From positions 58,705,501 through 58,769,500 of the forward strand of contig JAZHRO010000012.1 of the NCBI GenBank assembly GCA_037157565.1: DNA of 64,000 nt, given 5' to 3'. The stretch is from Thalassia testudinum. Lineage: Eukaryota; Streptophyta; Magnoliopsida; Alismatales; Hydrocharitaceae. The position numbers and the translations under genes were made by a program. Below the pieces are notes generated by a model. That model saw nothing but the letters and a program-made list of their open reading frames with translations, had not been told where the DNA came from and made no database searches. Shown here in pieces: positions 10,798-20,590 of this stretch (its first letter is position 1; the number at the start of each line of letters is the position of its first letter).

Positions 10798-11821
10798 GGT
10801 TTACATAGGGATTTATTTTTTAGTTTGTGTAAACGTAGGTGGGTATGGGAATTGGGTTTCTAAATAGGCTAATGTTAAGGTTTAATTGGGTCAAAGTGTA
10901 GGTCAGAAAGTGACTCAACCTCTCTGTGTAATTTAGTTCAATCCCATTTCTCCTCCCTGTTACGCTTTAATCAGATTCATACCTGGAACTTGCACACATA
11001 TAAACAATGACATCAAGGTACCAGATATGAGTAATACTAAAATTACAACTAACCCCTAAAAATGGAATATTTATAAATTGATGCCACATGATTAATCTAG
11101 CCTAATCTAATGCAATGCAACCTAATGTACCCTTAAACTAGCATTAGTTAGGCATAAATTATGTAAATAAATATAGATATATCAGCTACTCTAGAGAGAA
11201 AAGGAAAGAAAAGGAGATACCTAATAGAAGACGAGGAAGGCGGAGGAGATCCGACGTTGGTTGACAGGACTTGGAGGAGATCTAAGACTCTGGCGAGGGA
11301 GTTTGGAGCGAGGAAGGGGATCAGCTGCTCTACAGAGAAAAGGGAAGAGGAGGAGATACCTAATAGAAGACGAGGAAGGCGGAGGAGGTTCGACGTTGGC
11401 TGACAGGACTTGGAGGAGATCTAAGACTCCCATGACAAAGTTCGAAGCGAGGAAGGGGGTAGAAACTCTAGCTTCTGTTTCGGGAAGCTCTGCAAAGATG
11501 AGAGGGAGGAAACCGTACCCTTGGTTGATGGCGAGGAGCGATGACGAGGGTGGTTGAAAAACTCCGAGGATTTCGTCAACGGCCACGTTGGGGAAGGAGA
11601 AGGAGGACGTGTGGACATGTTAAGACTCGACCCCTCCCATCGGTGGAATGAGGAGGAGCTTTATAGCTCTTTAAAGCAAGAAAATCAAGCTGGAGATGGA
11701 GTTGCTACATGGCTAGAGTTGATGGTTGTCAATGGAGGTGACAATGGCATTGATGGAGGCAGGGATATCGCACAATAAAGGTGCCAAATCACACGAATTT
11801 GCAAGCTAACCAAATCCCCAT
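10798..11821. other. Non-coding repeat sequence left of a solo LTR
   Basis: This is the left flank of the insertion at 11822. The right half (from about 11170) is purine-rich and resembles in style the 7600-8050 part of copy B, so it is probably the split left part of the host repeat that resumes at 14516. The left border of that host repeat was not located. A 139-bp direct duplication is listed separately. Confidence 0.4.
11214..11490. repeat. 139-bp direct tandem duplication
   Basis: GAGATACCTAATAGAAGACG occurs at 11214 and again at 11353, and similarity runs through GACAGGACTTGGAGGAG to GCGAGGAAGGGG in both copies. There are two copies with modest divergence. Confidence 0.85.
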
Positions 11822-11837
11822 TGTAACGAGCGCGTGC

Positions 11838-11950
11838 CCCAGACGTCTTTTAAGACGTCTGGGAGGTGGCCCAGACGTCTGTAAAGACGTCTGGGATCAC
11901 ATCCAGACGTCTGACCAGACGTCCGGGATAGTTTACAGACGTCTGGCGAA
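11838..11950. repeat. Cluster of AGACGTCT hairpins at the LTR start
   Basis: Successive perfect inverted repeats are seen. Arms CCCAGACGTCTT (11838-11849) and AAGACGTCTGGG (11852-11863) enclose a 2-nt loop. Arms CCCAGACGTCT (11870-11880) and AGACGTCTGGG (11885-11895) enclose a 4-nt loop. More AGACGTCT/AGACGTCC copies follow to 11946. The core is itself an 8-bp palindrome. Related clusters occur at 12390-12740, 15138-15460, 43940-44340 and 44790-44860, all inside the same LTR family. Confidence 0.9.
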
Positions 11951-13040
11951 CAGTTATGCTCGCACGGGATATTCGTCTGCACGCCTGTGCACGCAGACCT
12001 GCGATCCTGCCTCTTTCTCTGCGGCGGCAGGCGACTGCGACCGCCTTCTCTCTCCTCTCCGCGCGGCGTTAAAAGGGGGGCGCGCCTCCCCTCCCGTCTC
12101 CACCATCTTCCTCCTTCTTCTCCTGCCTGTGCGCGAGAGCGAGCGGACGCGAGGGCGCAGCGGCAGCGGCAGCCGCAGTAGGCGCAGAGGAGCTGCGGCG
12201 TGCGAGGGCGGGGCTCTGCCGTGAGGGCGAGCTCGCCGGGAGCGGCTTGGCCGGCCGGCGGAGGGCGCAGGGGGCGCAGAGCGTCGCGGAGAGGGACCTG
12301 CTGCGAGCGGGGCAGCGGACGCGCGAGGTGCGACGCGAGCGGCGTCGCGAGCGGAGGCCGAGCAAGGTTCTGATTCTGGAAAAATTTCCAGAATCAGACG
12401 TCTGGATTGATATCCAGACGGCAAGGTCGACGTCTGTGAGATCATACAGACGTCTGAAAGGTGAGTTTCCGCTTTCTTCTTCTTTTTGTCGACTGACCGT
12501 ACTGAGGGAGGAGGGTTGGCTGTGCGCAGGTCCTCTGATTCGTCATCTTTGCGAATCAGACGTCTGGAAGTTGTACCAGACGGCGGGAGTGACCTCAAGA
12601 CGTCCGGAGTGACCATCGGACGTCTGGGATCTAGGAAAGACGTCCCTGCAGACTTCTGGACGTCCGGGGAACCAAGCCGAACAGGTAATTCTCTGATCCA
12701 CCGTTTAAGACGTCTGGAAGGAGTTCCAGACGTCTGATTTTGCACAGTATCGTCTTTCTCGACCCGTTTAGGGCCCGTTTGGGCTCCGTTTTCCGTGATT
12801 CGAGTTGCGTTCGTTTCAGAATTAATTCCTCTACCCGCCTACAGTAGCTATACACTGTTTTGAGACACTCCTTGTGTTTGATCCTTGTGATAGGACCTCG
12901 TTCGGTTGCAGTCTTGAGAGTCGCGGAGGCACGCGGGATTCCCGAACACGCCCCCATTACTCGCGTTGTACCTGGTAGAGTGGTTTTAAGTATTAATAAA
13001 ATCTGTTAAAGTATGGAACCATAACTAGAACCTAGGGCTT

Positions 13041-13190
13041 GCATGAATCCTAGGAATGAGAAATATATGGAATGATAGCTCCTAGGTGTTGCATGAATCC
13101 TAGGGCCGGAAAACTAGATTGTATGATAGATCCTAGGATATGGCATGAATCCTAGGATGGAAAAACTAGTGGAATGTATATTACTGCAGT
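13041..13190. repeat. LTR-internal 50-52-bp minisatellite, three copies
   Basis: GCATGAATCCTAGG recurs at 13041, 13091 and 13143. The related solo LTR on the other strand (42097-44884) has four units at exact 52-bp spacing, so copy number varies between family members. Confidence 0.85.
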
Positions 13191-14771
13191 CTTGGAAAAA
13201 TGGAAAGGAATATATAAAGCTGCCTGTGAAATTAATTAACAGCTGCCTGTTATGAACAAAGAAACATGTTTGAGATCATGGAAATTGAGAACGTGAATCT
13301 GGAAAGTGAAACATATGATGTTCTGAAATAAAGAGCTGGAACCCTACGGGAAATTAGGAGTGGAACTCCTGGAAAGAAAAAGGAATGGAACTGAGATGTA
13401 GTTTGTACTGTCTCTTGGGTACGCAGTACCAAGGGAAGTACCTGTACCTGTTTTAGTGCAGAGTGGGGCCAGCCGCCCCAGGGACCCGGGGTTAGGCTTG
13501 GCCGCTCTGTACCGACTTGTTGGCCCTCGTGTACGTAGTACCGAGGAGAGCTAGTAGTGTTAGGAGAGTACTAGCTACCCCACGGGCCCCGGGGTTCTGC
13601 TAGCCTCCTTCACCGACTTGTTAGGCCCACTAGGGCAAACCAGGGTAGTCAGGCGAGGGTGCGCGGACTGTGGAGGGGCAAGGCCCCGGTTTGGTTACTG
13701 TGGAGGGGTTGGACCCCTGTTACTGAGAGGGCTCTGCCCTGGTTCCGTGCTGTGCTTTGGGCGCACCCGTTAACGGAAACGACTGACCGCGTGCCAGTGC
13801 GGGCTAGCTACCTGTGCGTTTATCGCGCGTGCCGTAGTCACCGTTACGTCTGTCAGTGACCTTGGGGTGGTTGACTGAGGGTAGGATCACCACGGGGGAC
13901 TCTCCCGGCCAGGAGAGCACCACGTGCTACTTCTACTTTTGGAAAAGACTGCAATCAAGATCGTCCCACGAGGACATCCGAGATCAAGTAAAGGATCTGA
14001 GAAGTAAATGAAATAGTGAGAAAAATTGAAAGATGTAAATAAATGAAGTAATAGAACATAACAGCTACTGTACACTCTACTGTTGCCTTTAGTTAGTTTG
14101 TCACTCTACTCAGCGTTTTGCTGACGTGTTACACTCGTTACCTTTTTCAGGACCAGGTGTTGAGCAGCCAGGGTCGGCGGCTGCAGAGGACGCTGGGCCG
14201 AGTAGGGTCCAGTAGAGTTACCCCAGCTTTGTACCCCTTTTGTTTCTGTTCTAGTGAGTAGTTTCTGTTTCCGCTGTACCTTCTTTACCTGCAGTTTTTG
14301 TTATATGATAAATGTTGTTTTACTGTTGTGGTGGTGCCTACTGTAGTAGTTTCTTTCCTTACTGCTGTACTTTCTTACTGTTAGTTATATTCATGCTGAA
14401 TGTGATTTATTTTACTGTCTTTTGGTTACTTCCTCGTTGGATGACTGGGTCTTGGGGTTAGTCGAGTCGGTCCGGTTCTCGTGTCTCGTAGGGACTCGGG
14501 AATCGGGTCGTTACACCCATGATTTAGCGAAGCTTCCTAAACAGGCCCACAAGGATCTTGCAGTCAACGAAGAGTCCTGCTGGTTGTGAGTGGAGAAGGT
14601 GAAGTGAAGAAGATGGTCGCAGGGACCATTCTACAAAGAAATTCGAAACGTAGGGGGATTTTTGCAACAACCAGAAACCAGAGGAGCAAATTGCAAAGTT
14701 GATTAAGATGGAATCTGATTGGGCTCAAAATTTGTGGGTAATCTAATTTTGACCCTTCAATTTTGGGTTTT

Positions 14772-17700
14772 TGAAACGACCCTTTCCAAGGGTCGTTTGA
14801 TCTTTTTTTCGAACGTTAGGGACCTTATCGCAATTTTTGCACACCAAAAGGATCCCCTACGGGGTATTTTTAGTTTTGAAGGGGTTTAGTGCAAGTTTCC
14901 TACACCTCAAACCCACACCACATACCCCCCACCATACCCATAACCCATGCCCACCATAGCCATGCACATCCCTCACACATCCATAAAACCCCCCCTCCTC
15001 TATTTGTTCTCCACCACAGCAACCAAGTGAGGGAGAAGGAGAGGGAGGGCAGGGAGCAGGAGGAGATCGGAGGAGAGGAGGGTGTGCGGGAGGCAAAGGG
15101 AGGGTGGTAGGAGGTTTTGCGGGCATTATTTCCGCAGATTCAGACGTCTGCAACATTTGTCAGACATCTGGAGGGGTCGCCGGACATCTAAGACAGACTC
15201 AGGACGTCTGGTAAGCATGCAGAGTGCCAACGTGCCAAAGACATTGGGAAGGTGCATTAGCGCAGCATTCGAGGTACTTTAGAACATCTGGAAGCATCAT
15301 CAGATGTCCGACTACTCTCCCAGACGACTGGGAGTAGTGCCAGACGTCTGAAGACACCTCAGACGGCTGTGAAGGGTTTCAGATGTCTAAAAAAGACGCA
15401 GAAAGCAAGGTGAGGATTCTGCTTATGTTTAAGACGTTTGGGACTCACCCCAAACGTCTAATGTCGATCTGACTTCCCTATTTCAAGTATTAGGCAGCTG
15501 GTCCAGCTGGACCAGCCTGCCTGGTCTGGTTCAGGTGAACCGGAAAGAGTGTTTGGGCTGATTCAAGGCCCAAACGAAGTCGATTTTTCACAAACGAAGT
15601 ACCGTTGAGTTTCTGTCGAGATTTCCTATGTGCTGAAGCATTTCACTCATTGTTTTGAGTTAGTTTTGACATGGTGAAATGTTAGTCAAGTATTACTATC
15701 TGGATTGATCAATCGTATTAAATAGGGCATCCGTCCGTGGTCCGTGGTGCGCACAAGACCTGCGAAGGCTGTGAGGTCCACCGTTCGTGCCCCCACATCT
15801 CCCATTTACCTTGGTAGAGTGGTCATCTCTATTTCTGTGGTTTGAATTAGTAAAGTGCATGTTAAATTAGAAATATCTGCCCGAAACCTAAGTTATGAGA
15901 TGAACCCTAAAACCAAGAATGTAAATGATTTATATTCAGTACATAAACCTCACATGTTATAAAATCTGAGAATGCATGTTGTTAAACTTCATACTGTGAT
16001 AACTGGAATATTTAAATGATGAGGTGATCACTTATCATGTTGATGATGGTTTATCCTGTTAATTTACAAGCTAACTGTTGTATGAATTAGAAATCAGTGT
16101 GTAATAGAGATGTATGCCACGAAATGAAGTAAGATGAGTACTACACATGAACCCTACGGGAAACTAGGAAAGAAATTCAAAGTACACTGAAATGGATATT
16201 CGATGTATGATGGGGCTCGTTGCCTACGTGCAGGTTGGTTGGTTGTTCGAACTTGGATATAGGAAGTGAGCTGGCCCTTATGTACGTGGTAGCGAGGAGA
16301 GCTCCTGATGAGTCCATTTTAATGGACTATTGTTATGCCTAAGTACTTAATTCTAACATAGTATGTTTGTTAATAATTACATTAGGTCATTAAATAAGTA
16401 CATGCATCATTACTTGAGTTTTTATCTATTTTATTGCATTCTATAATTTAGTATGTAATTATTTTATATTTTGTTGTTGTAGGAATAAATTGCAAGAGCT
16501 GAGGGGGGTGAATTAAATTCTCCCCTCCCCAACATCTGTCGGCCTCAACTGAGTCTTCCGGCCGGCCTCAACAGCTCAACAGCCGAAGGCCAAATTAAGT
16601 AAGGGATTTAAAAATCCCTTAACTCACGCGGGGAGAGGAGATAAAAAAATAGAGAGGCTTGGCAAAGGGTTGGATCTTCATCTTCGGGTTCTTCTTCCTC
16701 CCCCTTGAGGGGATATCCACCTTCCCCACCGTGGAGAGGGCGAACCCTGTGAGCACTGCGTGCACTGTGCCAAGCCTTCCATCACCGCGCACCCGCGCCC
16801 TCTGCAAGGGCAGGCCAACCTGCCCTCGCGCTACAGTGCCCTCACCAAGTGCCCTCCATCGCCTGCCCTTACACTATCTGCAGGCGCGAACCTGTGCCAC
16901 CGCTACTGCCAAGCGCTCGTAGACAGCAGCAAGCCATGCCACAGCCCTTCTCCGCACTGCCTGCAGGCGTGCCACCACCTACCCTTGCACTGCCTGCAGG
17001 CGCACCACCCACGCACCCACGCCACCGCACCATCGCCTTCCACCTCCAGCACCCTTGCGCGCCCTCTACAAGTGCACTCCACCGCAACTGCCCGTAGGCG
17101 CTCACCGCCCTTCTTCACACTACCTGCAGGCGCTCCACCCCACCTTACGCGCCCTCCATCGCCTGCAAGCTTGTACTCGTGCACCCTCCAGCGTTGCATC
17201 CACCGCGCCTGCACCAAGCCCGCAGGCGCTACACCGCAGCCACCCGCAAGCGCCCGCAGGCGCCATGCCCAGGCCACTCCAGCCGCGCTGCCTCCATGCC
17301 TTGCATGCGCGCGCCCAATGCATAGCTGCGCGGGCTGCAGCAACGATGCCATCCTCTCCACGCACGGCTGTCTTCTTCCAATAGCCAACAGGCCGGCGAC
17401 CATTCTCCTCTGCCTGGCCGCCGCCGGCCACCTCCGGCCGCCGTGTCACTGCCATTGCGTAGCCCTCGTCGAGGTGCACCTCCCCATCAACTCTCACCGC
17501 CAACCGTACACAGCTGCCCACGTGAGGAAGAGAGAGGAGAAATCCTCTGTTTTTGTCTCAATTAATAATTACTTTCAATGCCATTGCCAATTATATATTC
17601 ATATTTTATTCAGGCCACATTGCATTGATGCACTCAGACTTTCCTGAAATTACTTTACTTGTGTTATGTGCATGATTTTACATTAAATTTCAAATCAAAT

Positions 17701-19039
17701 TTGCATGCAAGTTGAATTTATATGATATGCCATTACACATGTATCATATGCATATTTTTGGAGCTTAATTCCTGACGTGAAAATTACATAACTAACCCTG
17801 AACTTTTAAAGATATTGCAAGCTCCATTTAAAATAGCATATTCCTCGCATTAAAGTCGCGAAAGTATCTGCGAACATTATATTCCTCTTCTCGTGAATTT
17901 ATTGGTCTATTCATCCCTATGGATATGACATCCTTACTATGGTTAAAATTGATATTTAGTTTTGATTGAGAGATTTTTCACCACATTAAACACAACACAT
18001 CCTTCTATTGCTATCATAATTAAGCGAAACTCTCTCCGTCAGCTACTGTCCCTTTAGTGTAGGGGGAGCTAGCTACCCCTTGGGTTGGGATCCGGGGTTA
18101 GGAATGGTCACCCTACACCGACTCCTGTTAGGCCCATTGGGAAAACCGTGATAGTCGGGCAAGGGTACGCAGACTATTGAGGGGTGAGGCTCCTGTTCTG
18201 TTCTGTGCTGTACGTTTGGACGTACCCGCTAGTGGAAAGGACTGACTGCGTGCCAGTGTAGGATAGCTACCCGTGCATTTATCGCATATGCCGTAGTCAC
18301 CACGACATCGCATCCATGACCCCGAGGTGGTAGACCAGGTGTAGGACTACCACGGGGTACCCTCCCGGCCAGGAGAGTGCCACATGTACATCCTGCATCG
18401 CGAGAAAATTGCATCAAGATCGTTCCCTTAGGGAACAGGTGGATTAAGAAATGTTGTGGACCCTTACTAGAAATCAAATAAGAAATACATAGATGATTTA
18501 AACGAAAACAGATAATAATACATAATTGAAAATTGTATGATTAGTTAGCTGCTTATTCCATTATGTTTAATTGCATATAAATAACATATACACTACTCTA
18601 CTCAGCGTTAGCTGACCACAGATATATGTAAACATGTCCAGGTCAAGGAGTTGAGCAGCAACGCCACCGACTGCAGAAGGTGCTAGGCCCAGTCGAGTCC
18701 AGCAGTAGTTTGTTCTTTCTGTTTCAGGGACTGTAGTTACTCTTAGTGAGTATTTGTGGTATATGTTGGAACATGTTGCTGTTTATGTCCTTTCTACATT
18801 GTTGTGATGGCATAGCAGCAAACTTTATTTTTCCGCCTATAAAGTGTGGTTCTTTTTTAACACGGTTCTACTTGTCATTGTTGTCTTTCTCTTTTTTTTG
18901 GTTAGTTACATTGCATGTGTGGTTATGGAAATGTTTATCCTTGCATTTGATTTATTTCTCGTTAAACAACTGGGTCTTAGGATTTAGTCGAGGAGGGCCG
19001 TTCTTGGGTTCCGTAGGGAGCCAAGATTAGGTCGTAACA
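14772..19039 (+). mobile_element. Solo LTR with GTTTT target duplication, carrying an insertion
   Basis: The unit starts TGAAACGACCC (a mutated TGTAACGACCC) and ends GGTCGTAACA. It is flanked by GTTTT at 14767-14771 and 19040-19044, and the flanking host repeat is continuous across the junction. Total length is 4268 bp; without the insertion at 16306-18041 and its duplicated bases it is about 2.5 kb, close to the two sibling solo LTRs. AGACGTCT-type motifs occur at 15138-15460, more diverged than in the 11822 copy. The part after 18042 matches the other siblings up to the end. No internal domain is present. Confidence 0.9.
16306..18041 (+). mobile_element. LTR-like insertion inside the solo LTR (solo LTR?)
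   Basis: The unit starts TGATGAGTCC and ends CTCTCCGTCA. The flanks are GCTCC (16301-16305) and GCTAC (18042-18046). Both sibling LTRs carry an AGCTA sequence at the empty site, so the left copy has one substitution. The start holds an inverted repeat AGTCCATT..AATGGACT (16311-16328). Near the end, 'ccctatggatatgac' resembles the 'ccctgtggat.cgac' block of plant LTRs. The centre (about 16740-17530) is very GC-rich with recurrent CTGCAGGCGC motifs. A 295-codon plus ORF covering it is Pro/His/Cys-rich and follows base composition, so it is not called a gene. Confidence 0.7.
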
Positions 19040-19539
19040 GTTTTGATGATGTTTGATTGGTTAATTTATGCTTTAACCCAAAATATATCAATTTCCCGCC
19101 TTAGTCTCTATTTTTTGTCAAAATATATTCATTTTGTAAAATTGAATGTTTCAAATTATATAGAATATTTTTTAATAATTTTTAGAAAGTTTAGATTACA
19201 TTTATTTCCATCAGAACCCTTTCAGTTAAAGTGAGGCTCAAATTAGGATTTTATTAATTGTAATTCAACTTTTATTTCATAAAATCCTTAAATCGGTCAA
19301 TATGAGCTCACTTATTTGGATTTTTGACTTAGTTGACCTTCAATTGAGTGTAGGTTTACTTTTTTGTTAATTTGCATTTCTATTTTTCTATTAAAATAGT
19401 AAAATTAACCAATTTTGATGTCATGCCTCCTAATTCTTGATATTATTAAATTATACCCTTTTAGTGATTAATTAGGTAAATTTAACTTTAGAACTTAGCT
19501 AAATTAAGCTAGATATGAAGGATGATGGGGTTACCATCA

Positions 19540-20590
19540 CCTATTGAACAAATGCTTATACTATGCCATTTGCTTCTTTTACTGGGGTTAATCATCATAA
19601 ATAGTCAATACTTTTTTATTGTGCCCTTCCTTTGATGAGACTGAAGAAACATTCATTTGGTTATTTAATACATGACTTGATTGCATGTATGGCAAGTCAC
19701 CAATTTCTATTATCACTGATCAAGATAAAGCCATGTGCAATGTCATAACAAGGGTATTTCCTAAAACCAAGCATCGATATTGTTCGTGGCATTTTGAGAA
19801 CAACGCTGCACAACATCTTAGAGGTTACAAGTTTCAATGTGATACTTTCCAGAAAGATTATAACAATTGGTTTAGCACATCCAAAACTAAAGAGTTTGAA
19901 TTAGCTAGGTGGTTTGAGATAAAAGATCGATATAAAATAGCTGATGATTCTTGGCTTCCAAAAATGTTTGAGGAATGGGAACATTGGGTGCCACTTTATT
20001 TATAGGATACCTTTTTTGCTGGAATGACAACTGGTGGAAGGTCAGAGAGTATTAATTCTTTCTTTGATGCCTTTATTAATGCACGCACTTCATTATCAGG
20101 TTTTGTTCGACAACATGACAAAGCAGTTGCTTCTCGACGTAATTCCGTGGAGAAAGAAGATTTCAAAACCATGTCCACTAAAGCCACTCTTTTTTCTGAA
20201 CATCCAATGGAAGCTTAAGTAAGAAAGGTTTACACTCAAAAAGCTTTTGAAATGTTTCAAAAAGAATTTAAACAAGAATGTACAAATATGGCACCGGCAT
20301 TGAGTGATAATGGTAGGATTACAACATTCTCAATTGAAAGATATTATGTGAATGAAAGCATATAGTCAGTAGTACTAATATGCCATTGTAATTGTAAGAG
20401 ATTTGAAAAGGAAGGAATTATTTGCTGCCACATGTTACACATTTTCAAGGTAATAAGATGATTAATAGAGTTACCACCTAGATATATTTTATTTAGAGGG
20501 ACTATTGATGCTAGGTATACCACTGTTGGTAGCCATGTTTAGAGGGATATTGGAGAATCGAATGACACTGCTCCAATGATATCTTGCAGT
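19540..20590 (+). pseudogene. FAR1/FHY3-family (MULE transposase-derived) pseudogene, 5' part missing
   Basis: Translation across frames gives a typical FAR1 series: MPFASFTGVNHH at the start, the DETEETFIWLFNT block, IITDQDKAM (a DDE-type transposase block), FPKTKHRYCSWHF, then a C-terminal SWIM zinc finger with CNC..CCH spacing (about 20389-20440). FAR1/FHY3 proteins are plant transcription regulators domesticated from Mutator-like transposases. The copy is dead: in-frame stops occur after NHHK, at the expected Trp after FNT, after VPLYL, after HPMEA, after NESI and in the SWIM region, and there is a frameshift near 19640. The coding homology begins directly at the end of the LTR repeat at 19539, so the N-terminal DNA-binding half is cut off and was not found to the left. 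It could instead be an unexpressed Mutator transposase. Confidence 0.85.

Larger units (their letters stand above)
11822..14515 (+). mobile_element. Solo LTR with perfect CCCAT target duplication
   Basis: The unit starts TGTAACGAGC and ends GGGTCGTTACA, with the termini inverted to each other (TGTAACG/CGTTACA). It is flanked on both sides by the same 5 bp, CCCAT (11817-11821 and 14516-14520). At 2694 bp, with no internal domain or second LTR, it is a solo LTR left by recombination between two LTRs. Features inside are hairpin arrays of AGACGTCT near the start, a GC-rich core at 11960-12360, more AGACGTCT copies at 12390-12740, and a 52-bp-type minisatellite at 13041-13190. The TGTTACGACCC-type terminus and palindromic GACGTC blocks recall Tekay/Del chromovirus LTRs; that family call is inference. 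The minus ORF of 263 codons at 11954-12745 is judged spurious. Confidence 0.93.
14516..19539 (-). mobile_element. Host repeat related to copies A and B, split by insertion
   Basis: Two pieces, 14516-14771 and 19045-19539, join across the solo LTR at 14772-19039 to give a sequence parallel to 8100-8902 of copy B. Shared blocks include 'gattgggctcaaaattt' beside 'gattgggcccaaatttt', the 'gaatattttt..tgatttttaga.ggtttaga' segment, and the end GATGATGG..CCATCA. The right end at 19539 (..ACCATCA) equals the copy B end and gives the family its TGATG start on the minus strand. The left limit is uncertain and may extend to before 11170. Beyond 19539 the sequence is FAR1-like coding sequence, so this repeat lies inside a former gene. 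Confidence 0.65.

Noticed and set aside
11954..12745. 263-codon minus ORF, Arg/Ser/Pro-rich
   Set aside because: Lies in the GC-rich centre of a solo LTR and reads through AGACGTCT repeats; not shared as an ORF by the sibling LTRs.
16760..17647. 295-codon plus ORF, the second longest in the window
   Set aside because: Pro/His/Cys/Ala-rich with large ORFs also on the other strand; follows the CTGCAGGCGC motif and C-rich composition.
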